Below, in pieces: positions 17,100-25,970 of a stretch of 64,000 nucleotides of DNA. Origin of the DNA: Undibacterium sp. Jales W-56 (lineage in GTDB: Bacteria; Pseudomonadota; Gammaproteobacteria; Burkholderiales; Burkholderiaceae_D); NCBI RefSeq assembly GCF_025548535.1, contig NZ_JAJLQW010000004.1, positions 248,001 through 312,000 on the forward strand, in the 5' to 3' direction. The notes under the pieces are model-generated. The model was not told where the DNA came from, did no database searches, and was given only the letters and a program-made list of their open reading frames with translations. A program made the translations under genes and the position numbers. How positions within the stretch are numbered: the stretch's first letter is position 1; each line of letters begins with the position of its first letter.

Positions 17100-17471
17100 T
17101 TATTCCAGCGAGTGCAGGCCGACCATATTGCCTTCCGTATCGAAGATCAATGAAATAAATCCGTATTCACCGATCGACATTTTTTCTCGCTGTATGCGTC
17201 CGCCGGCGGCGACTACCCGCCCTTCTTCCACCGCGCAATCGGCACAACTGAAATACACCAGCGTGCTGTTGCCGCCAGATGGATAGCCAGGCATCCGGAC
17301 TAAGGATCCGCCGGCACCCCAGCCATCCATATTCGCCGGAAATGCCCACATGTCGATATCGGGACTGTTTAATTTTTCCAGAGTGATTTGAAACACGGTT
17401 TGATAAAAAGTCTTGGCACGCTCGATATCCTGGACATAGATTTCAAACCAGCCGACTGGATTTGTTTTCAT
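17100..17471 (-). CDS. VOC family protein (glyoxalase-like)
   Basis: Single vicinal-oxygen-chelate domain pair of 123 residues: GWFEIYVQDIERAKTFYQ at the N terminus and ISLIFDTEGNMVGLHSLE at the C terminus. Family members bind a metal and act on varied small molecules. The usual first metal ligand position is Glu10 and the last is near His120. The start ATG 17471 has GGAGA seven bases upstream. The substrate cannot be predicted and the gene stands alone. Confidence 0.85.
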   Translation of the reverse strand: MKTNPVGWFEIYVQDIERAKTFYQTVFQITLEKLNSPDIDMWAFPANMDGWGAGGSLVRMPGYPSGGNSTLVYFSCADCAVEEGRVVAAGGRIQREKMSIGEYGFISLIFDTEGNMVGLHSLE

Positions 17472-17680
17472 GGCAATCTCCTGAAAATGCGATCTTTGAA
17501 GAAAGTAATTGTCTTGAGAGCAGTAAGCTGATTCCCTAAGCTCACTCCTTGTAAAACCTCATGACGATACGCCAAAATAAGACGCTTGACATCACTTCCT
17601 TTTCGGCAATTCTGGCGCTGGCCTGATGTGTTTCGCCGGGCCTCTTCGTGCTTAATTGTGCTGCTTAATCTGGTGCTTCC

Positions 17681-19816
17681 TCACTCTATTGTCACGGTCA
17701 AATCCGTTCCTTTGGTCGCAATATTACCGGCATAATCCGCGGCAAAAACCCTGATGACATACTCACCGGCCGGCAGATCGGCAATACGCCAGCGACCTGT
17801 TTTAGCCATGCCATCCCGCACAATATTGGTCACCATGTAGTTAAATCGGGTTTCGGCATTGCCATGCGCCGTGATGCCGCTGTTGGGTGCATAAGCAATC
17901 TTGACGGCGTCATTGTCGGCAGGCAATTGGCTGAAGTCGAGATTGATCAAAGGCTGCTCATAGCCGGGCAAAGCGCTGCCATCCTTGCCCAGGATCTGGT
18001 AACCGACCTGGTACAAACCCAAGCGGCGTCTGGCGGTGTTGCCATCGATCTTGTCATGCGCATCAACCGCAATGCCCAGCTCGCTGGCGGCCTTGGCAAT
18101 ATGCACGCGGCCATCGCGCGCTTTAGCGAATGGCTTGCCATTCGGATCAAGCACCTGGATTTCGTCGATCACGGGCACGACCCGATCAAGGAACCCATCG
18201 AATGAAAAAATAAACGGATTGCGGTAACGACCGAATTCCTGATACGCCAGATGGACGTGAAACATCCGATTGATCGTTCCCACCACATCCCCGCTGGTGA
18301 AACGGGTGCCGCGCTTGACGCGTATTCGTTCCAGTTTGCCATCTGGACTGATGATCTGCGTGAATTTTTCCGGATCGATGGAGACATCCCGAATGCTGCG
18401 GCCGACGCGCATATGGATGTAACTCATCTTGTTGATCGCCAGGCCTTCGCTCAATTCGCCAAAGCCCCAGTTCGGCATCGGGTCGCTGATTTTTTCATCC
18501 ATGACCGCCAGCACACTCGCGCCCATGTCGCCTTGCACATCGAGGCCGTTATGCAAATGATCGCGGCTCTCGCCTTTGAAATTGCCGCGGACTTCACCGA
18601 CTACGCCAACGACTTCATGCCTTGCATGCTGCGGTTTTAACGGCCAGGGTAATTTGTTTGCTGCTGGCGTACTTAACGATTTCTCTTGCCGCTGGTGCAG
18701 GGCGTTGAGGCTGCTGTCTGTACTTGCTGAGAAGTTGAGCAGTTTTTGTATTGCATACGCATTGGCATCAGCCACCAGCAGGTCGCCGTTTTTTTGGAAG
18801 GCCATCCCGACCGGACGCCCGAATCCGATATCGGATTCTTTACCAGCCAATGCCTGTATTTGCCGATCCGGCGTCCAGCTTAAGATGCGCCCGTTGCGCA
18901 TTTCCGCGATAAATAACACGCCTTGTCTGCTCAGAGCCAAGGCGACCGGTCTTTTCAATAAAGCCTCTTTATCTTCCGCTAAAGAACGCACCACGGTACT
19001 GACCATACCGTCGCGATCGATGCGACGAACCGCATTATTGCGCGTGTCGGCAATCAGCAGTTCGCCTTGCGGATCGACCATGACGGCACAGGGTGTATCG
19101 AGCAATGCGTCCATACCAATACCATCGCTGTAACCGGGACGACTGCCTGCAATCGTCGTGACTTGCCCATCAGGACTGATGCGGCGAATTCTATCGTTAT
19201 AGGTATCGGCCACATACACATTGCCGCTTTGATCCGCGGCAACGCCGATCGGACCATTGAACATTGCAGTCTTGGCCGGGCCATCTTGAAAGCCTGCGAC
19301 ACCTGTCCCGGCGACTGTGCTCACCAGACCTTGCGGTGTGATTTTGCGGATCGCATTATTGCCAGTATCGGCAACCAGCAGATTGCCTGCGGCATCGATG
19401 GCGAGACCTGAGGGTGTGTTAAACGAAGCCGCTGCACCAAGACCATCAGCATAGCCTTCGCGTTCCCCGGCCAGGCTAGTCACCTGGCCCTGCGGAGAAA
19501 TTTTGCGAATCCGGTTGTTGTCGCCGGCATCGCTGACATACGTATTACCCGATGCATCAAGCACCACGCCATAAGGATCGGAGAAACGCGCCACGCCAGA
19601 TTCCGCATCCTTCAAGCCCGCCAATCCGTCGCCTGCGAACACAATTTGCGCGACGGGAGAAGCCAGCAGATCTGCCGGCGCCGCAGCCGGCCTGCCGAAT
19701 TGCTCTTTAAGCTTGCCGACACTGCCGGAGTCTTGAAAAAATACATAACCGCAAACTAAAGCGAGGCCAAGGATCGCGCCGGAGATAAGACGAAATTGGG
19801 ATTTTTTTAGAGACAC
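17681..19816 (-). CDS. NHL-repeat propeller fused to M23-type peptidase domain
   Basis: Envelope protein of 711 residues. An N-terminal signal anchor (about 9-27) is followed by at least five NHL repeats (about 65-365), each with the pattern DASGNTYVSDAGDNNRIRKI or its variants, which form a beta-propeller. After a linker comes an M23/LytM-like domain with both zinc motifs: HNGLD (His422, Asp426) and HVH (His520, His522). A C-terminal beta-sandwich (about 570-711) follows. Start is GTG 19816 without a clear ribosome site; no ATG lies near. M23 enzymes cut peptidoglycan cross-links or bind as regulators, so a wall or surface role is likely. The fusion itself is unusual. Confidence 0.75.
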   Translation of the reverse strand: MSLKKSQFRLISGAILGLALVCGYVFFQDSGSVGKLKEQFGRPAAAPADLLASPVAQIVFAGDGLAGLKDAESGVARFSDPYGVVLDASGNTYVSDAGDNNRIRKISPQGQVTSLAGEREGYADGLGAAASFNTPSGLAIDAAGNLLVADTGNNAIRKITPQGLVSTVAGTGVAGFQDGPAKTAMFNGPIGVAADQSGNVYVADTYNDRIRRISPDGQVTTIAGSRPGYSDGIGMDALLDTPCAVMVDPQGELLIADTRNNAVRRIDRDGMVSTVVRSLAEDKEALLKRPVALALSRQGVLFIAEMRNGRILSWTPDRQIQALAGKESDIGFGRPVGMAFQKNGDLLVADANAYAIQKLLNFSASTDSSLNALHQRQEKSLSTPAANKLPWPLKPQHARHEVVGVVGEVRGNFKGESRDHLHNGLDVQGDMGASVLAVMDEKISDPMPNWGFGELSEGLAINKMSYIHMRVGRSIRDVSIDPEKFTQIISPDGKLERIRVKRGTRFTSGDVVGTINRMFHVHLAYQEFGRYRNPFIFSFDGFLDRVVPVIDEIQVLDPNGKPFAKARDGRVHIAKAASELGIAVDAHDKIDGNTARRRLGLYQVGYQILGKDGSALPGYEQPLINLDFSQLPADNDAVKIAYAPNSGITAHGNAETRFNYMVTNIVRDGMAKTGRWRIADLPAGEYVIRVFAADYAGNIATKGTDLTVTIE

Positions 19817-20000
19817 GTGTGGACTGATTCACTGATTTTGGAGCGCGTAGTGTAGCGCAAAAAATTTTGATATTTCCGCTAAATCACCCATCGCTGCTGA
19901 CAGAAACTGACACCAGGGCCAGTGACAATGTCCTTGCAGCAGAATCGCAGAGACCCCTCAGGCTCTTCCATCAACAGTTATTTCTCACAAAGGACACATC

Positions 20001-20375
20001 ATGCCGCATCCTAATTTCATTCTTCTGTATGTAGATAATCCCCTCGCCAGCGCACAGTTCTACCGCGACATACTCGGTCTGACAGCGATCGAAACATCAC
20101 CGACATTTGCGATGTTTGCACTTGATTCAGGCATCATGCTTGGACTATGGTCAAAGCACACGGTAGTGCCGGCGCCGGCGCATCCCCAGATCGGAGGCAC
20201 CAGCGAAATCGCGTTCGCCCTGGAAACAAATGCCCAGGTTGATCAGACATATCGTGACTGGAAAGAACGTCATTTGCCTGTTATTCAGGAACCGGCTACG
20301 GTGGATTTCGACTACACCTTCGTGGCGACCGATCCGGATGGGCATCGCTTGCGCGTGTTTGCCGCGAGCCATTAG
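20001..20375 (+). CDS. VOC family protein, PhnB/glyoxalase-like
   Basis: Protein of 124 residues with two beta-alpha-beta-beta-beta modules: ILLYVDNPLASAQFYRDILG (8-27) and TFVATDPDGHRLRVF (near the end). A ribosome site AAAGGA lies eight bases before ATG 20001. Sequence around SGIMLGLWSK resembles drug-binding or lactoylglutathione lyase-like members, but no substrate can be given. It is monocistronic and ends before a hairpin shared with trmB. Confidence 0.83.
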   Translation: MPHPNFILLYVDNPLASAQFYRDILGLTAIETSPTFAMFALDSGIMLGLWSKHTVVPAPAHPQIGGTSEIAFALETNAQVDQTYRDWKERHLPVIQEPATVDFDYTFVATDPDGHRLRVFAASH

Positions 20376-20387
20376 CCGTTACCCAAT

Positions 20388-20430
20388 AAAAATGCGCCTT
20401 AGCGGACTGTATTGGCCGCTAAGGCGCATC
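20388..20430 (-). terminator. trmB terminator
   Basis: A perfect 14-bp stem ATGCGCCTTAGCGG / CCGCTAAGGCGCAT with a 10-base loop. On the minus strand it is followed by TTTTTATT, so it ends trmB transcripts; on the plus strand there is no T-run. Confidence 0.75.
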
Positions 20431-20491
20431 GAATATGCGGGTATTGCTGCGCTGTGCTTTACAGATTAAAACGCATTCGCGTTAAACAATG

Positions 20492-21211
20492 TTAACGCTT
20501 GCTGAAAACCAGATCCCAAACCCCGTGGCCGAGTTTCAGACCCCGGTTTTCAAATTTCGTGACCGGGCGATAGTCGGGGCGTGGCGCATAGCCATCGGCA
20601 GTATTTTGCAGGCCAGCTTCTGCACTCAGCACGTCGAGCATTTGGATCGCGTACTCTTCCCAATCGGTCGCGCAATGCAGGTAACCACCCGGAGCAATGC
20701 GCGAAGCGAGTAAGGCGACCAAAGGGCCCTGTATCAGGCGGCGCTTGTTGTGGCGCGCCTTGTGCCAGGGATCGGGGAAAAATACATGGACACCCGCCAG
20801 TGACTCCGGCGCAATCATATTGGTCAGCACTTCAAACGCATCGTGCTGAATAATGCGCTGATTTTTCAAGCCTAATTCACCGGTCAATTTCAACAAACTG
20901 CCGACACCCGGAGTATGCACTTCGACACCGATGAAATTCTTTTCCGGCACGCTGGCAGAAATTTTGGCACTGGTTTCCCCCATGCCAAAGCCGATTTCAA
21001 ACACGGTAGGCGCATGACGACCGAAGGCCGCATCGATATCTAATATCGCTTTTTGGTAGGGCAGCATGAATTGCGGCCCCAGCGTCTCTATCGCTCTTGC
21101 CTGTGCATCCGACAAGCGACCCGCACGGGTGACAAAGCTGCGGATGCGATGCTCGGTTGGATCGTAAAAAAGGGCCTTAGGCGCGCCATCGGCAGATTTG
21201 GAATCGGACAT
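20492..21211 (-). CDS. trmB: tRNA (guanine-N7-)-methyltransferase
   Basis: Makes m7G46 in tRNA. Protein of 239 residues, the usual size. Family motifs: [15 protein letters not shown] (SAM site, about 70-84), [32 protein letters not shown] (about 143-160) and [17 protein letters not shown] near the C terminus. The start ATG 21211 has only a weak ribosome site. Monocistronic, with a strong terminator downstream. Confidence 0.95.
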   Translation of the reverse strand: MSDSKSADGAPKALFYDPTEHRIRSFVTRAGRLSDAQARAIETLGPQFMLPYQKAILDIDAAFGRHAPTVFEIGFGMGETSAKISASVPEKNFIGVEVHTPGVGSLLKLTGELGLKNQRIIQHDAFEVLTNMIAPESLAGVHVFFPDPWHKARHNKRRLIQGPLVALLASRIAPGGYLHCATDWEEYAIQMLDVLSAEAGLQNTADGYAPRPDYRPVTKFENRGLKLGHGVWDLVFSKR

Positions 21212-21390
21212 ACTTGAACTTAATAAGAGAGATGATGCGTGACTGGAAGCACCAGGATCATGCTCATAGAGATTTGATGGATTGATCGGTACGATTGATT
21301 AGTACCATACAAGGATAAGAGCGTATTTTACGCGGTTTTAAGCGTGCTTAGCAAACCGGGAGCCAGCCCTCAAGGATGCCCGCAACAAAA

Positions 21391-21424
21391 ACAAACGGGG
21401 CAATCATTGCTGATTGCCCCGTTT
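21391..21424 (-). terminator. porin terminator
   Basis: 14-bp stem AAACGGGGCAATCA / TGATTGCCCCGTTT with loop TTGC, followed on the minus strand by GTTTTTG. It lies 49 bases past the porin stop. Confidence 0.8.
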
Positions 21425-21472
21425 TTACTGCGAATTCACTTCCGCTTAATTCAGACCTGAGTCTGAATTAAA

Positions 21473-22543
21473 TTAGAACTGGTGACGTACACCAAATGTC
21501 AATTCTTTTACATCTGCGCCTTTAGAAGATGCGCCATTCTTTTGAGAATTTGCATCTTGTGTCAAGCCAGCGTATGCAGCGTACAAATCAGTGCGCTTAG
21601 ACAAAGCGTATTGGTAACCCAATGCGAATTGCTTAGCATCGCCAACTGTATCTGGCGTTGTTGTATTGATACGTGTGGAATCTTTGATTTTTGTGTAAGT
21701 AGCGATGACTTTGCTGGAAGTATCGACTGGTACTGTTACGCCCAGTGTGAATACTTTTTGATCCAGGGCCAAAGCAGCTTCGTCTTGAACTTTTTGGTAG
21801 ATCACGACTGGCTTAGCTACGCCGAAATCATAAGAAGCAGCGATTGTGTTTGCTTTCTTCGCATTGATTGGACCGCCAGCAACAGCTTGTGCGTTGTCTT
21901 TAGCGAAAGAGTAACCAACGTCCAGGCCGTTTGCCGTGTAACGCAGGTTCAGACCCAAAGCACGACCAGCGGATGTATTGCCAGCAACTTCACCGAAACC
22001 ATATGCGCCAACAGCAGAGAAACCACTCAGGTTGCCTGGAGTTGCGTACATGATTGCATTAGTGATACGGCCATTGGATGCGCCAGCAGTGTTAGCACCG
22101 CCGCCAACGAAGTACAAAGTGTTGTTGGACAAACCGCTGCCGTTGTTGATGTAGCCAGATGCAAACGGATCAAAGTTGTCGAAGAATTTGAAAGTTGGAG
22201 TCTTGTCACGGCCCAGATCGACAGAACCGAAATCGCCAGACAGGCCAACCAAAGAGCGGCGACCAAACGCCTTGCTGCCTTGACCAGATGTGCCATCATC
22301 AACGTTCAGGCCCATTTCCAACACGAAGTTTGCTTTCAAACCGCCGCCCAGATCTTCAGTACCTTTGAAGCCCAAACGTGAACCACTTTCTTGACCACTT
22401 TGCAGTCTGGAAACTTTACCAGCGCCAGTGTCCAGGCTTTGGAAGCCAGCGTCAACGATACCGTAGACGGTTACAGAAGATTGCGCGAATGCTGCGCCGG
22501 AGAAAGCACCGATTAGAGCCAGTGCGAGTAATGATTTTTTCAT
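21473..22543 (-). CDS. Gram-negative porin, Burkholderiales type
   Basis: General outer-membrane diffusion channel of 356 residues. Signal peptide MKKSLLALALIGAFSGAAFA, then SSVTVYGIVDAGFQSLDTG, which is the standard mature start of these porins, and the C-terminal FGVRHQF ending in Phe as needed for BAM-dependent insertion. The PEFxR-like loop-3 region is near DGTSGQGSKAFGRRSLVGL. Codon choice (many GCA, GTT, AAC) suggests high expression. A long AT-rich upstream region and strong terminator mark a single-gene unit. Confidence 0.95.
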   Translation of the reverse strand: MKKSLLALALIGAFSGAAFAQSSVTVYGIVDAGFQSLDTGAGKVSRLQSGQESGSRLGFKGTEDLGGGLKANFVLEMGLNVDDGTSGQGSKAFGRRSLVGLSGDFGSVDLGRDKTPTFKFFDNFDPFASGYINNGSGLSNNTLYFVGGGANTAGASNGRITNAIMYATPGNLSGFSAVGAYGFGEVAGNTSAGRALGLNLRYTANGLDVGYSFAKDNAQAVAGGPINAKKANTIAASYDFGVAKPVVIYQKVQDEAALALDQKVFTLGVTVPVDTSSKVIATYTKIKDSTRINTTTPDTVGDAKQFALGYQYALSKRTDLYAAYAGLTQDANSQKNGASSKGADVKELTFGVRHQF

Positions 22544-22973
22544 AGGGTAATATCCAGAAAATTATAAGTTTGGTCTTTGCTGCAACACAACAAATTTAGC
22601 AAGCAAAAACAAATTTGCAGGTTTTTTACAGCCTTGAGCACCAGAAGCGACTCAATGACAGAAGCCACAATACCTGCGGAAAATGACAACTTGATGAAAT
22701 TGGTAACAGTCCGTAAGCAAGATTGTACCTAGCGTTGCTTAAAAAATACACGAAGTGTTTTTCATAAGCTTATGGACAAAGCTTTGATACGCCAATTTCG
22801 ATTTGGTTCGCATTATATGCAAATTTTCAAAATGCTGCAGAGCATCAATCATGTAAGGTGCCAAAACTTTATTTCAAGTCAAGAAAAGCAAATATTTTCG
22901 CTTGAATTGTAAGTAAGTGTTTCAGATGCAGTCATACCAGTTGAAGCTAACGAGGCATAAGCCAATTAATTTA
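22544..22973. other. long upstream region of the porin gene
   Basis: About 430 AT-rich bases between the MFS gene and the porin start. No reading frame is convincing. It probably carries the porin promoter and a long untranslated leader; the GCAACACAACAAATTTAGC stretch just before the gene has no clear hairpin. Confidence 0.35.
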
Positions 22974-24254
22974 TTAGCCGACTGTCTCCCAGGCATTTTG
23001 CTGTTGATTCGACATGGCGCGCCAGTAATGGCGTCCGGTGTACCACAAACTCATGCCGATCACCGCAAACACGAATTGGCCTAGCGCCAGGGTCAATGCG
23101 GAATGATCCAGCGCAGGCGCCACGACACCGGCAACCACTGCGCCCAGCATGGTCACCGATGCCGATTGGCAAGAGGCGACAATGCCGCGAATAGTTGGAA
23201 ACAGGTCCAGCACCAGCAACGTCGCACCGGGTGCTACCAGCGACATGCCGAAACAATAAAAAAATAGCGGCAATACCGACCAGGGCAACATCGGCGGCCA
23301 GACTGCGTGATACGCGACATTGAATAAGGCAGCGCCAATCAAGAAAGCAAAACCGATATTCACCTGCTTCCATACCGATAATTTGCCAGCCAGGCGATTC
23401 GCGGCCAGGGCGCCGAGGAAAATACCGCCGACCGATGGCACAAACTGCCAGCCGAACTGATCGGCCCCCAAATGCAGGTGCCGCGTGATGAATGCAGGGG
23501 CAGACGAGACATACAAAAACAATCCTGCGAAATTAAATGCAATCGTGCCCGCCTTCAAATGAAACAGTGGCGACTTAAATACCTTTTTATAGCTATCCCA
23601 TAAAAATTCCGCGCTAAACGGCTGGCGCTTCTCTAGCGGTAAAGATTCTGGCAAACGCTTATAGCAAGCCCAAAACAACACCAGCGTGTACACGAACAAC
23701 AGCAAAAATATGCTGCGCCAGCTCAGGTAGCTCACGATCCAGCCGCCCAGTATCGGCGCGATCGCTGGCGCGATCGAAAAAATCATGGTGACCAAGGACA
23801 GCAAGCGCTCCGCAGGTGCGCCGGCATACAGATCGCGGATGATCGCCCGGCCGACCACCACGCCGGCACCGGCGGATACCCCTTGCAAAATGCGAAAACC
23901 CCACAGGTAATGAATGCTATGCACCGACGCACATCCGAATGAGGCCACCGCGAAAATCGCCAGCGACACCAGAATCACATTACGACGGCCGAAGGCATCG
24001 GACAAGGCGCCATGCCACAGCGTCATTACGGCAAACGACAACATATACGCTGTCAAAGTCTGCTGCACTTCTATCGCGCTCGCCTGCAAACTCGCTTGTA
24101 TTGCTGGAAAGGCCGGCAGATAGGTATCGATAGAAAACGGCCCCAGCATCGCCAGCGCTGCCAGCAGCGTGGCTAAGGCGCCTGTGCCGGCAACTTGCAA
24201 ATGTGAGGGGAATGAGGGCGGCGTTGCGGGAGCAGCAGGTGGAGTGGTCGACAT
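22974..24254 (-). CDS. Bcr/CflA family multidrug efflux MFS transporter
   Basis: Proton-driven drug exporter of the DHA1 branch, 426 residues with 12 predicted membrane helices. The family signature is visible: FSIDTYLPAFPAIQASL in helix 1, LSDAFGRRNVILVSL after helix 2 and LQGVSAGAGVVVGRAIIRDL in helix 4. The C-terminal 15 residues are polar. Its start ATG 24254 lies in a weak ribosome context. Drug range cannot be read from sequence. Confidence 0.88.
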   Translation of the reverse strand: MSTTPPAAPATPPSFPSHLQVAGTGALATLLAALAMLGPFSIDTYLPAFPAIQASLQASAIEVQQTLTAYMLSFAVMTLWHGALSDAFGRRNVILVSLAIFAVASFGCASVHSIHYLWGFRILQGVSAGAGVVVGRAIIRDLYAGAPAERLLSLVTMIFSIAPAIAPILGGWIVSYLSWRSIFLLLFVYTLVLFWACYKRLPESLPLEKRQPFSAEFLWDSYKKVFKSPLFHLKAGTIAFNFAGLFLYVSSAPAFITRHLHLGADQFGWQFVPSVGGIFLGALAANRLAGKLSVWKQVNIGFAFLIGAALFNVAYHAVWPPMLPWSVLPLFFYCFGMSLVAPGATLLVLDLFPTIRGIVASCQSASVTMLGAVVAGVVAPALDHSALTLALGQFVFAVIGMSLWYTGRHYWRAMSNQQQNAWETVG

Positions 24255-24320
24255 AATTTCACTTATTAAAACAGGAATATCACCACATCACATACGCGGC
24301 GATTTACAACATCTGGCAAC

Positions 24321-24349
24321 AACGGCGTCGTAGTCAGGACGCCGTTTTT
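24321..24349 (-). terminator. gabD terminator hairpin
   Basis: 9-bp stem AACGGCGTC / GACGCCGTT with an 8-base loop, 30 bases past the gabD stop. The T-run is better on the plus strand (TTTTT) than on the minus strand (GTTGTT). Confidence 0.5.
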
Positions 24350-24378
24350 GCTTAAATCCAGTCAATTCACGTTCTGGC

Positions 24379-25854
24379 TTAAATTCCACCCATGCATAAA
24401 TATTTCATTTCGAGATATTCATCCATGCCGTAACTCGACCCTTCGCGTCCTAAACCTGATTGCTTGACACCGCCGAATGGCGCGACCTCGTTCGAAATCA
24501 AACCCGTATTAATGCCGACCATGCCGTATTCGAGTTGCTCGGCAACCCGCCAGACGCGGCCGATATCGCGTGAATAAAAATACGAGGCCAGACCGAAATC
24601 GGTATTATTCGCAGCAGCGATCACTTCCGCTTCTGACTTGAACTTGACTACCGCAGCCACCGGGCCAAAGGTTTCTTCGCTCATGATCTGCATCGACTCT
24701 GTGACATTCGACAGCACCGTAGGTTCATAAAAAAGTGCGCCTGCCGCATGTTTCTTGCCGCCAGCCAGAATCCTGGCACCTTTAGCCAGGGCATCGGCGA
24801 CATGTTCCTCTACTTTTGCCACGGCCTGCTCATCGATCATCGGCCCCTGATTAACACCCGCTGCGAGGCCATTGCCGACCTGGATTTTTTTCGCGCCTGC
24901 AGCGAGTTTCTCAACGAAAACATCGTAGATCGATTCATGCGCATAAAAACGATTGGTACATACGCAGGTCTGCCCGGCATTGCGGAACTTCGACAGCAAA
25001 GCGCCCTCGACCGCAGCATCCAGATCCGCATCGTCAAACACGATGAAAGGTGCGTGGCCGCCTAATTCCAATGCCAGTTTTTTCACTGTCGGTGCGCATT
25101 GCTGCATTAAAATCCGACCCACCGGTGTCGATCCGGTGAACGATAAATGACGTACTACCGGGCTATCGCACAGAACTTTACCGACTTCAATCGAGCGCTC
25201 CGAGTCGGCGGTAATCACGTTCATCACACCAGCAGGCACACCGGCACGATGCGCGAGCTCTGCCATTGCCAGTGCCGATAAAGGCGTCTGTTCTGCTGGC
25301 TTGATCACGATGCTGCAACCGGCAGCCATGGCCGGAGCGACCTTGCGCGTGATCATCGCAATCGGGAAATTCCATGGCGTGATCGAGGCGCAAACGCCGA
25401 TAGGCTGCTTCAAGACGACCATGCGCTTGTCGCTCCAGGTCGATGCCATCACATCGCCGCAAACACGCTTGGCTTCTTCGGCAAACCATTCAATGAAACT
25501 GGCGCCGTAGATGACTTCGCCCTTCGCTTCGGCCAACGGCTTGCCCTGCTCTAATGTCATCAGGATTGCCAGGTCGTCCGCATTCGCGACCATCAGCTCG
25601 AACCATTTACGCATGATGGCGGCACGTTCTTTGCCGGTCTTCGCCGCCCATAGCGGGAAAGCCGCTTGCGCCGCGTCGATCGCGACCTGAGCCTGCTCAC
25701 CGCCGAGATTAGGGACAGTCCCGACCAGCGCATGCGTGGCCGGATTCGTCACATCAAAATTGTTTGACGCACTAATCCAGGTACCGTTGATATATGCCTG
25801 ATTACGCAACAAACCAGGATCTTTTAAATTGAAAGGGGGAAAACCTTGTTCCAT
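24379..25854 (-). CDS. gabD: NADP-dependent succinate-semialdehyde dehydrogenase
   Basis: Oxidises succinate semialdehyde to succinate in GABA breakdown. 491 residues, close to E. coli GabD. Catalytic Glu263 lies in ALELGGHAPF and nucleophile Cys297 in NAGQTCVCTNR; PWNFPIAMITRKVAPAMAAG and FTGSTPVGRIL are also present. The start is ATG 25854 with AGGAGA seven bases upstream; a longer frame begins 24 codons further up but has no such site. No gabT or regulator is adjacent. A related aldehyde dehydrogenase such as glutarate-semialdehyde dehydrogenase is the alternative. Confidence 0.88.
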   Translation of the reverse strand: MEQGFPPFNLKDPGLLRNQAYINGTWISASNNFDVTNPATHALVGTVPNLGGEQAQVAIDAAQAAFPLWAAKTGKERAAIMRKWFELMVANADDLAILMTLEQGKPLAEAKGEVIYGASFIEWFAEEAKRVCGDVMASTWSDKRMVVLKQPIGVCASITPWNFPIAMITRKVAPAMAAGCSIVIKPAEQTPLSALAMAELAHRAGVPAGVMNVITADSERSIEVGKVLCDSPVVRHLSFTGSTPVGRILMQQCAPTVKKLALELGGHAPFIVFDDADLDAAVEGALLSKFRNAGQTCVCTNRFYAHESIYDVFVEKLAAGAKKIQVGNGLAAGVNQGPMIDEQAVAKVEEHVADALAKGARILAGGKKHAAGALFYEPTVLSNVTESMQIMSEETFGPVAAVVKFKSEAEVIAAANNTDFGLASYFYSRDIGRVWRVAEQLEYGMVGINTGLISNEVAPFGGVKQSGLGREGSSYGMDEYLEMKYLCMGGI

Positions 25855-25924
25855 GAAAAAATCTCCTATTGTATTTTTTAGTTTAGCAATGAATTGAGCA
25901 TAAAGTGTGCTTAGAGCATAAAGC

Positions 25925-25962
25925 AAAACGGGCGAATCTGCTGTGCAGCTTCCGCCCGTTTT
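25925..25962 (-). terminator. terminator after the RlmL-like gene
   Basis: 10-bp stem AAAACGGGCG / CGCCCGTTTT around an 18-base loop that can itself pair (CTGCTGTGCAG). Minus-strand T-run TTTTGCTTT. Confidence 0.75.
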
Positions 25963-25970
25963 ATCATGAT

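Noticed and set aside
21482-22381. Plus-strand frame opposite the porin, Cys-rich
   Set aside because: Created by the codon bias of the highly expressed porin; the porin has signal peptide and terminal Phe.
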